This document shows, piece after piece, positions 1-11,290 of a DNA stretch of 27,908 nucleotides. The number at the start of each line of letters is the position of its first letter. The stretch's first letter is position 1. Source of the stretch: Cruorifilaria tuberocauda (lineage: Eukaryota > Nematoda > Chromadorea > Rhabditida > Onchocercidae); assembly GCA_013365365.1 (NCBI GenBank), contig JABVXU010000660.1, positions 1 through 27,908 on the forward strand, read 5' to 3'. The notes beneath the pieces were generated by a model, which saw only the letters and a list, made by a program, of their open reading frames with translations, had not been told where the DNA came from and ran no database searches. A program made the translations under genes and the position numbers.

Positions 1-44
1 TAGCATCAAAAAAAAAAGAGGAAATTACGAAAGAAAATGAATAT

Positions 45-122
45 TAAAAAGGAAAAGGAAAAGGAAAAGGAAGAGGAAAAGGGAAAGGGAAAGAGAGTGA
101 GGAAGAAAGAAAGAATAGAAGA
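45..122. repeat. GGAAAA-type purine tract
   Basis: Nearly uninterrupted purines on the + strand, with GGAAAA and GGGAAA units. The Phe/Ser-rich frame on the - strand is its translation product. Confidence 0.85.
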
Positions 123-370
123 ATTTAATTTTAGAGTAGTAATTAGAATTTTCAGAACTAACGTAATTTTAAAAGTTCTTGCTACCATCTTTACAATACA
201 GTAGATGTTTGATGATTTCTTCTTTTCCTCTGTACACTTTTACTGTGTAAATGCTTCGATTCATTTATTATAATTTAACTTAGATAAATATAAAAAGCTG
301 AAAAGTATCGGATGATTGAAAGTGTAATGAAAAGATGAGTGATACCGATCGGATCGTGAGTTTCACTTTT

Positions 371-390
371 TAATAATAATAATAATAATA
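371..390. repeat. (TAA)n microsatellite
   Basis: About seven TAA units; read on the - strand it gives a poly-Leu run. Confidence 0.9.
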
Positions 391-391
391 C

Positions 392-481
392 TATCGCTTC
401 TGCTAGTTTAGCTGCATCATCGATTGCTTCACAGCTTTTATATAAAACTAAAAGTGCTTTATTCATTTCGAAATCAACCAA
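392..481 (-). other. Possible partial exon at the left edge
   Basis: The - strand frame opens at TTG 481 (ATG 466) and reads EMNKALLVLYKSCEAIDD then AAKLAEAI, with several GCN codons, unusual in this AT-rich DNA. A GT at 391-390 could be a donor just before a TTA repeat. The upstream AG at 501-500 lacks a pyrimidine tract. No family recognised. It might be an exon of a gene running off the left end. Confidence 0.2.
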
Positions 482-1514
482 TTCTATTGAGTTGTGTATC
501 TGTCACTATCTGTACAGATATTGTATATGTATATGTATGTGTTTAGGTGTGTGCATCTGTTTGTTAATATTATCATTGTCAACTATTTCGAATACATAGT
601 CTTAGGAGTAGAGGACCGAGACTGTATAATGCAAACATCTGAAAGCAAAAAGTATTCATACCATTGTAGTAAAGATCGTATTGCCATCTCTCTCTCTTCC
701 CCTCTCTCTCCCTCTTTCTTTTTCTCTCTTTTTCCATATTCTCTTCATTCATCTCTTTTTTTTTTCGATCAAATGATCATCTTTAGTAATCATCGTCCAG
801 TTTTATGATATTGCTGTAAACAGTATCCTCCAGTTCCTAACATTCATCATACATTTACCAATAAAATGTTATTTAGCTATTTAGGAATTTATTTAATCAG
901 TAACTAAAATGATTGCTAAGTGATTTTTTTTTAAAAAAATTTACATTAACAATACTGTTTGAAATATTTTGTATGCATTCTATAATAATTGATAATTTAT
1001 ATTCATTTGATAATCTCAACTGATTCCATCATATCATTCTTCCATCAGAATAATGATAATGTGATTTTAACATATCATTTAATTTTGCTCTAGCATACCT
1101 TCTTTCATTAATATTTCAAATTGTTTTTAAATATTATGATTGTAAGTATACTTATCATTTCTACTATCTTTATCATTTTTCTTATCATATTTCACAAATT
1201 ATTTATTGATAAGTTATTTGAGTTATTATTATAAATTGCATGATGATGATGATAATATGGGAACAAAATTTTCTTCCTTTTTCCTTATTCAAAATAATCA
1301 AGTAAAGGAATGAAAAGAAAATTGGGATTTCAATCTTATCTTTTTTTTGATGAAAAATGATGGAATGAAAAAAAAGGAAAAGAAAAAAAGCCCTTAAAGT
1401 TTATCAAATTTCATTCAATTGTTTTTTTTAAATCTGGCATTCCTTTTTTCGCAAAAGCTTATTTTGAAATTTCATTATCAAACATCATTTTCATATCTAA
1501 TCTTCCTTTTCCTT

Positions 1515-1527
1515 TTCTCTCTCTCTT

Positions 1528-1558
<31 letters not shown>

Positions 1559-1566
1559 ATCTCTTT
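1515..1566. repeat. (CT)n microsatellite
   Basis: TCTCTCTCTT blocks lead into a pure CT run. CT repeats recur at 690-740, 3562-3605 and 4105-4138, always pyrimidine on the + strand. Confidence 0.9.
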
Positions 1567-1680
1567 CCTTTTCTATTCCCTGTTTAATCCTTTCATTCGC
1601 AATTTTATTATGATAAATAATTCTATTAAGGTATATTGTACTCACTGATTTATCCTTTTAGCATCTATCAGTTGCTTTAC

Positions 1681-1732
1681 TTTCTCTCTCTTTCTTCTCG
1701 TCCAAGTGGAAAGAGAGAGAGAGAGAAAAGAG
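1681..1732. repeat. CT/GA inverted repeat
   Basis: TTTCTCTCTCTTTC is followed after a short spacer by GAAAGAGAGAGAGAGAGAAAAG. The arms can form a stem of about 14 bp with a loop near 1695-1708. Confidence 0.6.
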
Positions 1733-3419
1733 AATGAATGACTCAATTAAGAGAGAATTGAAAGTGAAACTGAATTTTTGCAGTCTTCAAAATGATTCAT
1801 TAAAATATTGCTAGATATCATGAAACATGCTGAACAATTCCCGCCTCCTATTAGCTCTTTAAAAGGTTGAGTTGAGAGAGAAACCATATATAGTGAAAGA
1901 TTGGTGAGAATGGAGCAGGTTATTTTCAGGAACAGCAATTCCATTTCCCCGGAATTATTGAATTACTCCAGGCTAGGAAGAAGTAATCATTATCCCACCT
2001 TCTTCTCAAACTTCTCATTACCTAATTTTTTTTTTTGGACAATATTTGGTGAAGAATATTCTAAAAATTCCAATCTGGCGGTTTTTCAAGACTTCAAATT
2101 TTATCAATGTTAGTGTAAAGTTTGAAAATAAGAAATGGTATAAATTTATTTTTGTAAGTCTCAAATGTTCGAGAATGTATCATCCGGAATAAAAATGTAT
2201 CGTTGCTACAGGAAATGATGTAAGTTCTTGTGTGGAAGTAAGCAAACATCTGGATGTTATATATCATCGGTTTGTATTTAGTTCCAAATATTTCATCTCA
2301 GTGTTATCTATCCATTTCCATTTCTATTTTTAATAAGTTTATCAAATACAAATGTATTGTTACATTTGTTGAACTAAACTCTTTAAATTCATCATAACAT
2401 GTTTTATGTAAAAAAAATAAATCTTCGGACGAAGGAAAGAAATTATTGCACAATAGTGTTGATATTTGATAAATTATATTTATCAGTTAAATAAATCAAT
2501 TTATCATGTTCTAAATGGAAAGTGAAAGTTTCGTTTTTTTTTTTTGTTTGATCAAAGATGAATTTTTTGTATTATATTGTCAATTCCAAAATCCATGTTA
2601 TTTAAATAATTATATTACTAATAAAACAGACTTCGTATTTTATTTCGTAAAATTTAATTTGTATTCAAACATATATTTTTCATCTCTTTAAACTTTAAAT
2701 GATAAATTATCTTTGACAAGTTTATTTGGTCATTAATTAGTAAAAGCAATAAAGGAAAAGTTATTTAGCATGGAATGCTAATATAATTGAAAACATAGAT
2801 AAAGATGTTTCTTTGGAATAATTTTATGATCTTTTATTTTTACCTGTTTTAAATTTAACATTCTTTATTTTCTATTTAATATGAAATTGTATTTAATTTC
2901 AATCGATTCAAGCACTTTTTTTCAATTCATAATTTCAAAATAAAAAGCTAAATAAATATTTGAATTCATTTGTGAAAGAAAAAAAATTACACATTAAACT
3001 AACTATTATGATTAATCGTCCAGTTAATTTTCCATATAATTATTATAGTTATTTTATTGAATAATTAATTATACCAATCAATTTTTGTTATTTTAGCATA
3101 ATTTGAACTTTTACCTTTTAAAAGCTGACCTTGTTTTTTTCGTTTCCTTTAAGCTTTTTTTCTACTATTTGCTTTCTCTTTTTTCTTTCTAGTTTCTCTA
3201 ACAAAAAAAAAAATTCGCGTTCTGTTTCTTCTTTTTTTTGAAATTTAAATCTTTCCCCCTTCTCTATTTCCGTTCTCCTTCTCTTCCTATAACTGGCTTA
3301 AATTTAAGCTCAAATTTATCACTCCTTTTGTTTCTTCTCTAATTTAAATGCAGAATTTTCTATTTTTAGATTTTCGAAAAGAGTAAAGTATTACCAAACA
3401 GTTTTGAGTGGATTTCATA

Positions 3420-3559
3420 GCAATTTTTTTTCTCTTTTCTTCTTTTCTACCTTTCTTTCATACTTCTTATAGCTTTTCTATCTCTCTCCTTATTTCTTTT
3501 CCCATCTTTTTCTTGCCCTTTCTCCATCTTCAAAACCTCCCTGCTTTCTTTCTCTTTCC

Positions 3560-3602
<43 letters not shown>

Positions 3603-3610
3603 TCTCTTGG
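3420..3610. repeat. Long pyrimidine tract with (CT)n core
   Basis: About 190 nt mostly C and T on the + strand, with a pure CT run at about 3562-3598. The Ser/Phe-rich + frame and the Glu/Arg-rich - frame are both its products. Confidence 0.85.
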
Positions 3611-4104
3611 CTATTGTAAATGAAAAAAAGGAAAAGTTATGGCGTGATAAACAAGAAAAATTATTTGTTTTCTTTTGCTTCATCACTTTGTTAATCGTTT
3701 CAACAATAAACTTGCCCGCCCTCCCGCACAACACGAATTTTCCTCGGCTTTTCTCCATCCTTTTTTATTGATTTATGAAGAAGGAAGAGTGAAGGAGGAC
3801 GAGATCGGGAAGACGAGAAAAGCATTCCGTCTATTCGGGATCGATCCTGTTGCTACTCCTCCTATCCAGCCATTCCTGTTCTATCATTAATGCTTCTTCT
3901 CCACTCCTTGAATCCATCAACAGTTTTTTCTTTTTTTTTTTTTAAATCAATCAATCATTCTACTCAATACAAATCATATTTACACAGACAATAGTATATC
4001 GAGACAATTTTACCCATGCAGGCATATATTTTTTTTAGGTACAAAATTGTTGTACAAATCAAATATTATTGTTTGAGAAAAAAATTTTTTTTTAAAAACT
4101 GTTT

Positions 4105-4105
4105 T

Positions 4106-4136
<31 letters not shown>

Positions 4137-4138
4137 GT
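4105..4138. repeat. (CT)n microsatellite
   Basis: CT run interrupted once by CTAT. Confidence 0.9.
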
Positions 4139-4865
4139 TTTATTTCTGAACCTTTTTTTATTTTCCATTTGTTGTTTTATAAATAACACATTCACACTTT
4201 CTTAATCTTCTTAATTTTTGTATTTCAATTACTGTATTTTTTTACTTATAGATGATAATATTTGTTAGGAGAATGTAAAATAATTTCAAATATTATTTCT
4301 TTCATTTATCAGTAAGATAGTATATGTAATAAAAACAAAACATATGTTGCTGTTTACATGTTGATAAAGATTTAAGATGAGGATAATTATTCAATTAAAT
4401 TAATTATCAATGATGATTGAAGTGATAAAATGAAATGGTCAACTTTGGGAAGATAAAATGATAATATTATTGATCTACGGTATGATTATTCATGTTTTAC
4501 TATGAATGTATTTTTTTTGAATATTTTCTTTCAGCGAATTTTCCGCATTTCTCCATTTGTTTTTTTTTTCTCTTAATTTCAACAGTATAAAGCTATCACC
4601 AATAAATTTTTTTTTTTTTTAAATAACGTTAAATATTTAGCTTATTGATCTTCGAATTAATTGCTAACATTTATGATATGACATAAAATCGTTTCATTTA
4701 TTGTGATGGAATTCATTTAGGAATACGGATTCAATAATGTTGAGTACTTGTTCTTAGTGAATTTCTTGATGAATAATTTTTAATCATTCCATTTGAAACA
4801 ATTTTTTTTTTTGAATATGTACTATCAGTAGTACGGTTTTCCATTTAAATTAATCAAAACTTCAG

Positions 4866-5457
4866 ATTTTCAAGATTTAAATAGCCAGAGGAAGAGTATC
4901 ATCCGGATTAACCAGCATCCGATATTTACTTTCTTATCCAACGTAGGATTTGAAGTTTCATATAGAGTCTGTGAATTTCCGATATTGTGGGAATACGTCG
5001 TTTCACTGTTCGTAAAGTCTAGGACGTTAGGTAAGTAGTTTGAAACTGTTCCGGCAGTAGTTCCCGAAATTTCCTTGCAATAGGATATTGATGGCCGATT
5101 ATCCTTAGTTTAGTTATATAGGAGATGTTTATTATTAGTTGAACGGTATCAAAGTGAGCCGTACCGATCGATAGTTGTACCTCAACAAGCGACCACTACA
5201 GTGAAGTGGCTAGTAATGGATCCCATCGATCGATAGTTATCTCAGCATTCAGTAATTTAATTGATTAGTTTGCGCGTCGCAATATTCAGAAATTCTCGAA
5301 GTTTTTTAATTAGATTTGGATTTTTTTAATTTGAATTTTTACAAAAACTTCTGCTTTTATCTGTTTTGTCGAAAACTTCACATTACTGAAGAAACGCGAT
5401 ATTGAATGGATAAGATCAATCATATTTTATAACTAATATCCTACTTATAACTAGCAG
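4866..5457 (+). promoter_or_regulatory. Probable fox-1 5' leader exons or promoter zone
   Basis: This stretch is less AT-rich than its surroundings. A CTTCAG acceptor ends at 4865 and a strong donor, GTTAG then GTAAGTAG, lies at 5031. The 165 nt between contain no ATG, as expected for a leader exon. A second strong donor, CAG then GTGAGTT, lies at 5458. The DNA before it has a short upstream ORF, ATG 5407 to TAA. The motif CGATCGATAGTT occurs twice, near 5165 and 5228. No protein similarity is visible. Use as leader is inference. Confidence 0.35.
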
Positions 5458-5972
5458 GTGAGTTAATACAGTTTGTGCCAGTTAGCATCATTGTAATTCA
5501 CCTTTTCGAACAATTATTGAATAGCTCATATTTCTCGTTCTTATCGTATTATTCACGGTCGTGTGGTGTTATCTTTTGTCTGTCAATCTCTCGCTTTCGT
5601 TTGTTCTGATTATCCTTGTTTTTTTCAGCGTTCATCATTGCATTTGGGCAAATATCAGATTTGTGAATCATCATTTAATGAATGCAAAATTTGTTAGATC
5701 GAGAATTGCGTTGCTGATGCAGAGTCTTCCCAACGATTCCTAAATATCTAATATCCTATACTTTTTGTTTATTTCATCATGAACTATAATTGTAACTTAT
5801 TTGTCTGCAGTAGAGGCAAATTTTGAACAATAGAACAGCTATGATATATTCTTAAAAATCAGTTAGGTTAGGTTAATATTGGTTACCATTTGATGTACGT
5901 CTAAATTCATTTTTCAAAACCATTCGAAATTTACTATGTTATGTCTAATATCATCTGCTTTTTTTCCTGTAG

Positions 5973-6002
5973 GAAATGCTCTTTTTTTGATTGCAGATTA
6001 TG
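5973..6002 (+). promoter_or_regulatory. Probable trans- or cis-splice acceptor deciding the fox-1 start
   Basis: Two acceptors lie close together. TTTTTCCTGTAG ends at 5972 and TTTTTTTGATTGCAG ends at 5996. The second leaves only ATT before ATG 6000, the spacing typical of a nematode spliced-leader site. With the first, in-frame TGA 5988 still forces initiation at 6000. The plausible upstream donors at 5031 and 5458 would each place TAG in the FOX frame, so they can only feed a leader. Confidence 0.5.
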
Positions 6003-9000
6003 CAAGCTTTATATCAATTATCGGCCAGTGCAGCACCGCAAGCGTTCCAGAGTCCGGGGCAGCCACCTGTTAATCTTGCGGCCATGAAACAGTTCATGCA
6101 AGCTGGCGTTTCTCCTGTACTTTTGCATCAAATCCAAGTAGCTCAACAACAACAGCTTGCCGCAGCTTCTGCAGGTATCCATATATTTGTAAGTTATCGG
6201 AAGGGTTTTTTAAAGTAAATTTCCGAAATCGTTTCGATAGTTTTGGTTAGGAAATAAAGATCGATCATTCCACGGGTCGAAACATAGAAGTATTTACTTT
6301 AAAGTGTAAAAAATAGTGTTGTTAATTTGATCTGATTTTTTTTGCATTTGTACTTCTTGTCAGCTGAAGTAATTCCCTGTATTTGAGTAAAATGACTAAG
6401 TCAAACTCGTGCAAAAGTTGTTTTGAAAAAAAATGGCTAGTATCAAAATTAAACTGATTTACTATTTAGTTGCTAGCTAAAGCTTAATACTTTTCCTTGG
6501 GTTTATAAAGGAATTAATTTTTCTTGATAATTAGTATCTTTGAAAGGAGGAAAGAAGACATCTTGAAGCAGTAGTTTGAGGATATCTACTGTTAATATTT
6601 TGCAGGTCATAACTGTTACTTAGGGTTTATAATATATCATCCAGATTGCTCCAAATTGATCATCTCTGAATACCGAGCAAGCAATACTTACAAGTAGTTA
6701 ATGTTACTTCCAATGAGGAAATCATATGAAATTACAACAGCCACGAACAATAACACAACAATGAATATAGTCATTGCAGTTGTGGTCGTACCATAATCCA
6801 TTTTTTAATTTTTGTTTTTCCAATGAAATATTTATAACAAAAGAATTTAATATGCAGCAGCAGCAATTCATCAGTCGGGTGGTTTACTTACAACACCAAT
6901 AGTTGGTTCAGTTGTTTCAAATTCGGAAGGTGAAAAGCAGGATGAGAAATTAGCGCGAGAGCAGTATGATCTCCAAGTGCAAATGCAAATGGCCGCAGTT
7001 GCAGGGATCGGTCCACAGATGCCACCACCTTCTACAGTTTGTTGAAATTTTATGAGCTTCCACATGTTTTAAATAAACAAAGCTATGAATTCAGCTGAAA
7101 ATTTGTCCAAAAATCTGTTGATTTGTAAATGGATGAAGTCTTTCGGTTCTGAGTATTATGTTAATTTTTTTTAGGTTCAGTCGCAATCGGCTGCACCAAA
7201 TACTTTATCGACACCGGATCCGTCAACATCGTCAAATTCCGTTGATAGCGCACCAAAACGATTGCATGTATCAAATATACCGTTCCGATTCCGTGATCCT
7301 GATTTAAGAGCAATGTTTGAGAAATATGGGCCTGTAATAGATGTTGAAATAATATTTAATGAACGTGGTAGTAAGGTAGTTGTTTTTTCCGTTTTCTTGG
7401 GAAATGGATTTTTATCATAATGATTAGTGGAGCTCTTAACGCTTGTCGGATTAGTTAGTGTAAGCTTTTTTCTGTGCGTTTAGGATTTTGGACATAGCAA
7501 GCGTTTTTTTATTTAAATCAGCTAAAAAACTGTGAAATGTTAATTCTGTTTTCAGTTTTTCTTCTTTTTCAGGGATTTGGTTTTGTGACTATGGAGAAAT
7601 CAGCAGATGCGGAGAAAGCTAGACATGAATTGCATGGTTCTTCTGTTGAGGGTCGCAAAATTGAGGTTTGCTTGTTTGTCATGCACCAAACCGAGCCATT
7701 AAAAAATGGGCTTATGGTTGCTCTCTGTCTTAATTGTTACGGAACGTGTAGTTTGCCGGGTATGATGCTGTTGCTAATCTGTCTTCTCCCTAGTGTATCC
7801 TGCAACTCTTGCCTGTTACATATTCGAGCTTCTGGAATATGTTCTTCTACCTGAGCATGAACTCCCCGGCATTCTTTCGTACTGTAAGCTTTCCTCAGTT
7901 CCGGCTCCAAGATCAAAGTATTTAATTATATTACTACTTTTTCGGTCATTTTAGGTTCATTTTATTGCTATAAATAGCTACGAAATCTTCTCTTCTATCA
8001 AAATTCATTTTCCTAATATTTTTGATCTTTGAATATTTTTTCTTTAAAATCTTTAGTCTATCTCATTTAACAAAATCAACTGATAATAAAGCATACTCCT
8101 TAAACTCTTTGAATTGGGAAAGGAACAAGATGTTGGAAATTCTCCGTGAATACGGGGCACTAGATTACAGTCTAGGAAGGGATATCACATTTCTTTACCA
8201 TTTCCCTAAAACTGATTTTTGTGTAAGAGAAAAGTTTTAGTTAGTTCACAAAACTTCTTTCAAAAAGTAATTAAGTTTTCTAGCTACATATGTAAGATCT
8301 AACGCCTTGTTGGAAGTGATATATGGAAATGATAGCATCTAGAATGAGATAGCGAAAGCAAAGGCGAGACGCATAGTGAACTTTTCTCCTAAAGTGCTTT
8401 TAATTTTAGTTATCTGGAATTTGAGATATACAAAATCTGAGGTGGCTAAATTCAGTAAGAAAACGGCAGACCTGTTGTTGAAAAACCAACATGTTCATAA
8501 TTTGGGATATCCCAAAATCCAATAGAAGAAAGCAGCTGTGATGGTGAATGCACTTGTCTAGTTCCATTCTTTGACTCGAAACGGTGTTTTCTCTTGAGCA
8601 TGACGCTTAATAATTGTTATTGAATTCATCATAGGGGGCGCACATACGTTTTCGGGATCGTCTAATTGTGTTTGCTTTACACAGAGAATTTGCATCCTAC
8701 TGCATTTCTGTATTTTGATTTATTTTTTAAGTAGACTATTACTAATCCTTACGCGCTCAAATCTTTCATATTTAAAGTTTCCTGTTCCTTTGCATGGCTA
8801 CCCAATAAAGTGTGGCGAAATCAAACACTTAATCTATATAAAATATACCTTAAACAGACAACGCTCATATATATATAATCTATACCTGTCGCGTCTACTT
8901 CGTCCCGGTTTACTAACGTTACCAAAATATTCCAACAAGCTTTTTTCCCCATCATCATATTGGGCAACTTTTACACTCCTTCATCTGTCTGATATATACA

Positions 9001-11290
9001 TATTCTACATTTTCACGTTTGACCAAGATTCTCTCAATTTTTTAAAATCTCAAATTTTGGATGGGGAAATATGTTTTATTTTTTTTATAAACACAAATTC
9101 TTAGATCTATTGATACTTAGCAGATGTTTCTTTTGCGGTGCTTACTTTTTTCTTCATCGTACGTTTCGCTGGCATGTTTCTCACAAGCAAAAACAAAAAA
9201 AAAAAACAAAAAATAAAAAAATGAAAGAATATGACTGTGGAAGTTATTCCGGACGACTGCCTAATAGTCGCCTTTTTTGAGGTGAATTGCGCCACTGCCC
9301 GTATACACACCAAGAAGCCGAAAGTCGCAGCTGGTGAGCCGAAATCTTTATCTTATTTTCAAAACAAAAAGAGCGAGAGTGAGAGTGAGAAAGTGATGTT
9401 ACCTATTTTCCTAGTTTTAAACTTTTTTGAAAAGTTTGTATTGTTTCTTTTTTTTTCGGTGTTTTTTAAAATTTCATGCATAATCTGCATTTTTCTATTG
9501 AAAAAAAAAGAAAAGTCTCATAAAGTAAAATTTGTTTTCCATAACTAATTAATCTCGCCAATTAAGTTATATAGACGAATTTTGATGAAAATTATTTGTG
9601 CAAAATGATTTGCACATGAAACGATGGATTGCACATCGTTACAAGAAAGCGTTGAGAAATTAAAGAAAGGTGCAGATTTTGTAACAGCCATCTGGCTCCG
9701 TGCTTTTTTTATTGCATGCAGTTGAACTTTTTGCGCGTTGTTGCTTCAAATAATCTTATTGAAATTTTACATATATTTGTTCAAAAAAGTAAGGGCAGCT
9801 GTATATGAGGTATGTTTTTTTGTTAGAACTATTACTACTATAATTATCATTATCATTATTATTATTATTATTTTTATTATTAATGTTACTTTCACTATTA
9901 ATGTTATTTTTTTATTATTGCCTCTACTACTATTCATTTTAACGTGCAAGCATACTGCACGAGCAGCGCGTATTTTAAGCTAAAGTATAGAAGTGTAAAG
10001 TAGAAATTCAGATTAAAAAGAAGATACTATATGTTTTGCAATTTTGTCGATCTACAGTGCTCATTTTCACGCGCTGCACTTGTGGCGCCTGCGCATGTTT
10101 TGTCAAGTTACGCTGAAAGTTTTTATGGTATATGCTCTCACATTTACTGTGCATGAATAGTTTGCAAAATGTTTTTTTCCTTTTTCGTATTTTCATATTT
10201 GTATCCAAAAAATTCCACACACGAAATTTGAGCAAAATTCAATTTAAACTTCTTTTGAAAAGATAATATGGAAGGGAAAAGAGCATTACTTACGGAACAA
10301 AAGAAACTTCACAGAAGAGAAAAGAAGAAAGAATCCAGAAAAAGAAGGTAGTGAGGAGATGTAAAGGAAAAATCAGAACGGATTACGTAATAGTTTTCGG
10401 CGCTTACAGTTTGCTGCCCTTAACTTTGATATATTTTATTATTATTTTTATATTATTATTATACTATAGATTTTCGAACTATTTCAGTTTCAGTTGTTTG
10501 TTTCTTTTCATTTTTTCATCTTCTTGAAGTGAAAAATATGATCATATACATAAATTTATCCAGATTATATGAATTTTTCCAGGAATGGTGGATGCTAGTT
10601 TGGCGGTTGCTGCATTGCAGGGTGCTGCACTTCAACAAGCGGCTGCAGCAAATCGTGCATTATACTTACGGAATCCTTTGGCACAAGCATTAGCGGTTCG
10701 GAATTTGCAAAATCTTAACGTGCAAAATCAGCTTGCTGCACTTGGACAACCCCAACAGTTGAATTTTATTACACCAGCTCTTGCAGCTCAAATGCAAAGT
10801 CAGGGTCTTTTGTTGGGTGCTGCACAGCTTCCCCAAACAACTCAGCCATTGCAGCAATCGTACGATCCAGCGACTTTGTTAACCGAACAAGCACGTTTGC
10901 AGCTTGTTGCTGCGCAGGGTATGTCAAGTTATTTACCACTGGGAAGATTATGGAAAAGAATGAATAATTTTGTTGATATAGATTTGAATGAATTTAACTT
11001 TCTTTGGATTAATTTTTGTACATTCCTGATCTCTTCCATTTGTCTTTTAATAATTTATTTGACTATGTAAATTTATTTGTTTATAAATTTTCATCTATCT
11101 TTTTCAAACAGCAAATCCGGCTTTAATGGCAGCAGCGGCAGCAGCAGCGCGTAATGCTGCGGCAAGCACGGCTGGCACTACATCAATTGGTGAACAGTAT
11201 CTTGGTCAGGCATTAACAGCAGCATTGCCAGGCTATCCGGCCATGGCAGCAGCTACGTATCGCACGCTGAATCGTTTTGCACCGTACTAA
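6000..11290 (+). CDS. fox-1: FOX-1/RBFOX-family RNA-binding splicing regulator, 7 exons, 404 aa
   Basis: Exons: 6000-6174, 6858-7036, 7175-7375, 7573-7665, 9282-9333, 10583-10918, 11112-11290. The spliced length of 1215 nt is a multiple of three and every junction keeps phase. Residues 1-145 are Gln/Ala/Ser-rich. The RRM spans about 146-224: it opens with [10 protein letters not shown] (RNP2), continues through [19 protein letters not shown] (RNP1 at about 185-192) and closes with EVNCATARI. The His and Phe of HVSNIPF and the Phe residues of GFGFV, which read (U)GCAUG in human RBFOX1, are kept. Residues 235-404 are Ala/Gln/Leu-rich and end RTLNRFAPY, the family C-terminus. Known role of the family: nuclear regulation of alternative splicing through (U)GCAUG; in C. 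elegans FOX-1 is an X-signal element acting on xol-1 RNA. Start choice: ATG 6000 lies 3 nt after an acceptor, and the same frame has TGA at 5988. Extra upstream coding exons, possibly outside the window, cannot be excluded. The exon 5 acceptor is an unusual GAG. Confidence 0.95.
7573..7665 (+). other. fox-1: fox-1 exon 4: 93-nt in-frame exon encoding the RRM C-terminal half
   Basis: This exon encodes 31 residues, from GFGFVTM to EGRKIE, including most of RNP1. It starts after TTCTTTTTCAG and ends at GAG then GTTTGC. In vertebrate Rbfox genes the exon covering the same residues is also 93 nt and is skipped under Fox autoregulation to give a dominant-negative protein. Skipping here would keep frame and destroy the RRM. 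A TGCATG lies inside it at 7631-7636. Reading through its donor stays open to a TGA at 7855-7857. Confidence 0.85.
8791..10155 (+). promoter_or_regulatory. Intronic (U)GCAUG FOX-binding motifs
   Basis: Exact TGCATG hexamers occur at 8791-8796 in intron 4 and at 9713-9718 and 10150-10155 in intron 5. The core GCATG also occurs at 7855 and 8598. FOX proteins bind this motif, so these are candidate autoregulatory sites flanking the RRM exons. Function is inferred from motif and position only. Confidence 0.45.
9839..9882. repeat. (ATT)n microsatellite in fox-1 intron 5
   Basis: ATTATC and ATT units produce the Ile-rich frames on both strands here. Confidence 0.85.

Larger units (their letters stand above)
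500..4860. other. T-rich non-coding DNA upstream of fox-1
   Basis: No convincing gene. Frames at 494-808, 1419-1613, 1901-2113, 3408-3758 and 4010-4195 are low-complexity or lack splice and domain support. The + strand is T-rich with many CT tracts, like the fox-1 introns, so part may be a long 5' intron of fox-1. This is inference. Confidence 0.4.

Noticed and set aside
3408..3758. Ser/Leu/Phe-rich + frame and Arg/Glu/Lys-rich - frame
   Set aside because: Both come from the same CT/GA tract.
4832..5030. Open 66-codon frame before the donor at 5031
   Set aside because: It lacks any ATG and joining it in phase to fox-1 exon 1 would give TAG at the junction; better explained as leader sequence.
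5861..5885. TTAGGT repeats resembling nematode telomere repeat
   Set aside because: Only two units of GTTAGGTTAGGTTA, not TTAGGC.
8715..9104. 129-codon + strand frame inside fox-1 intron 4
   Set aside because: No domain, no splice sites in phase with the flanking exons, AT-rich composition (Leu/Ile/Tyr/Phe/Ser). The flanking RRM exons join directly at the homologous position.
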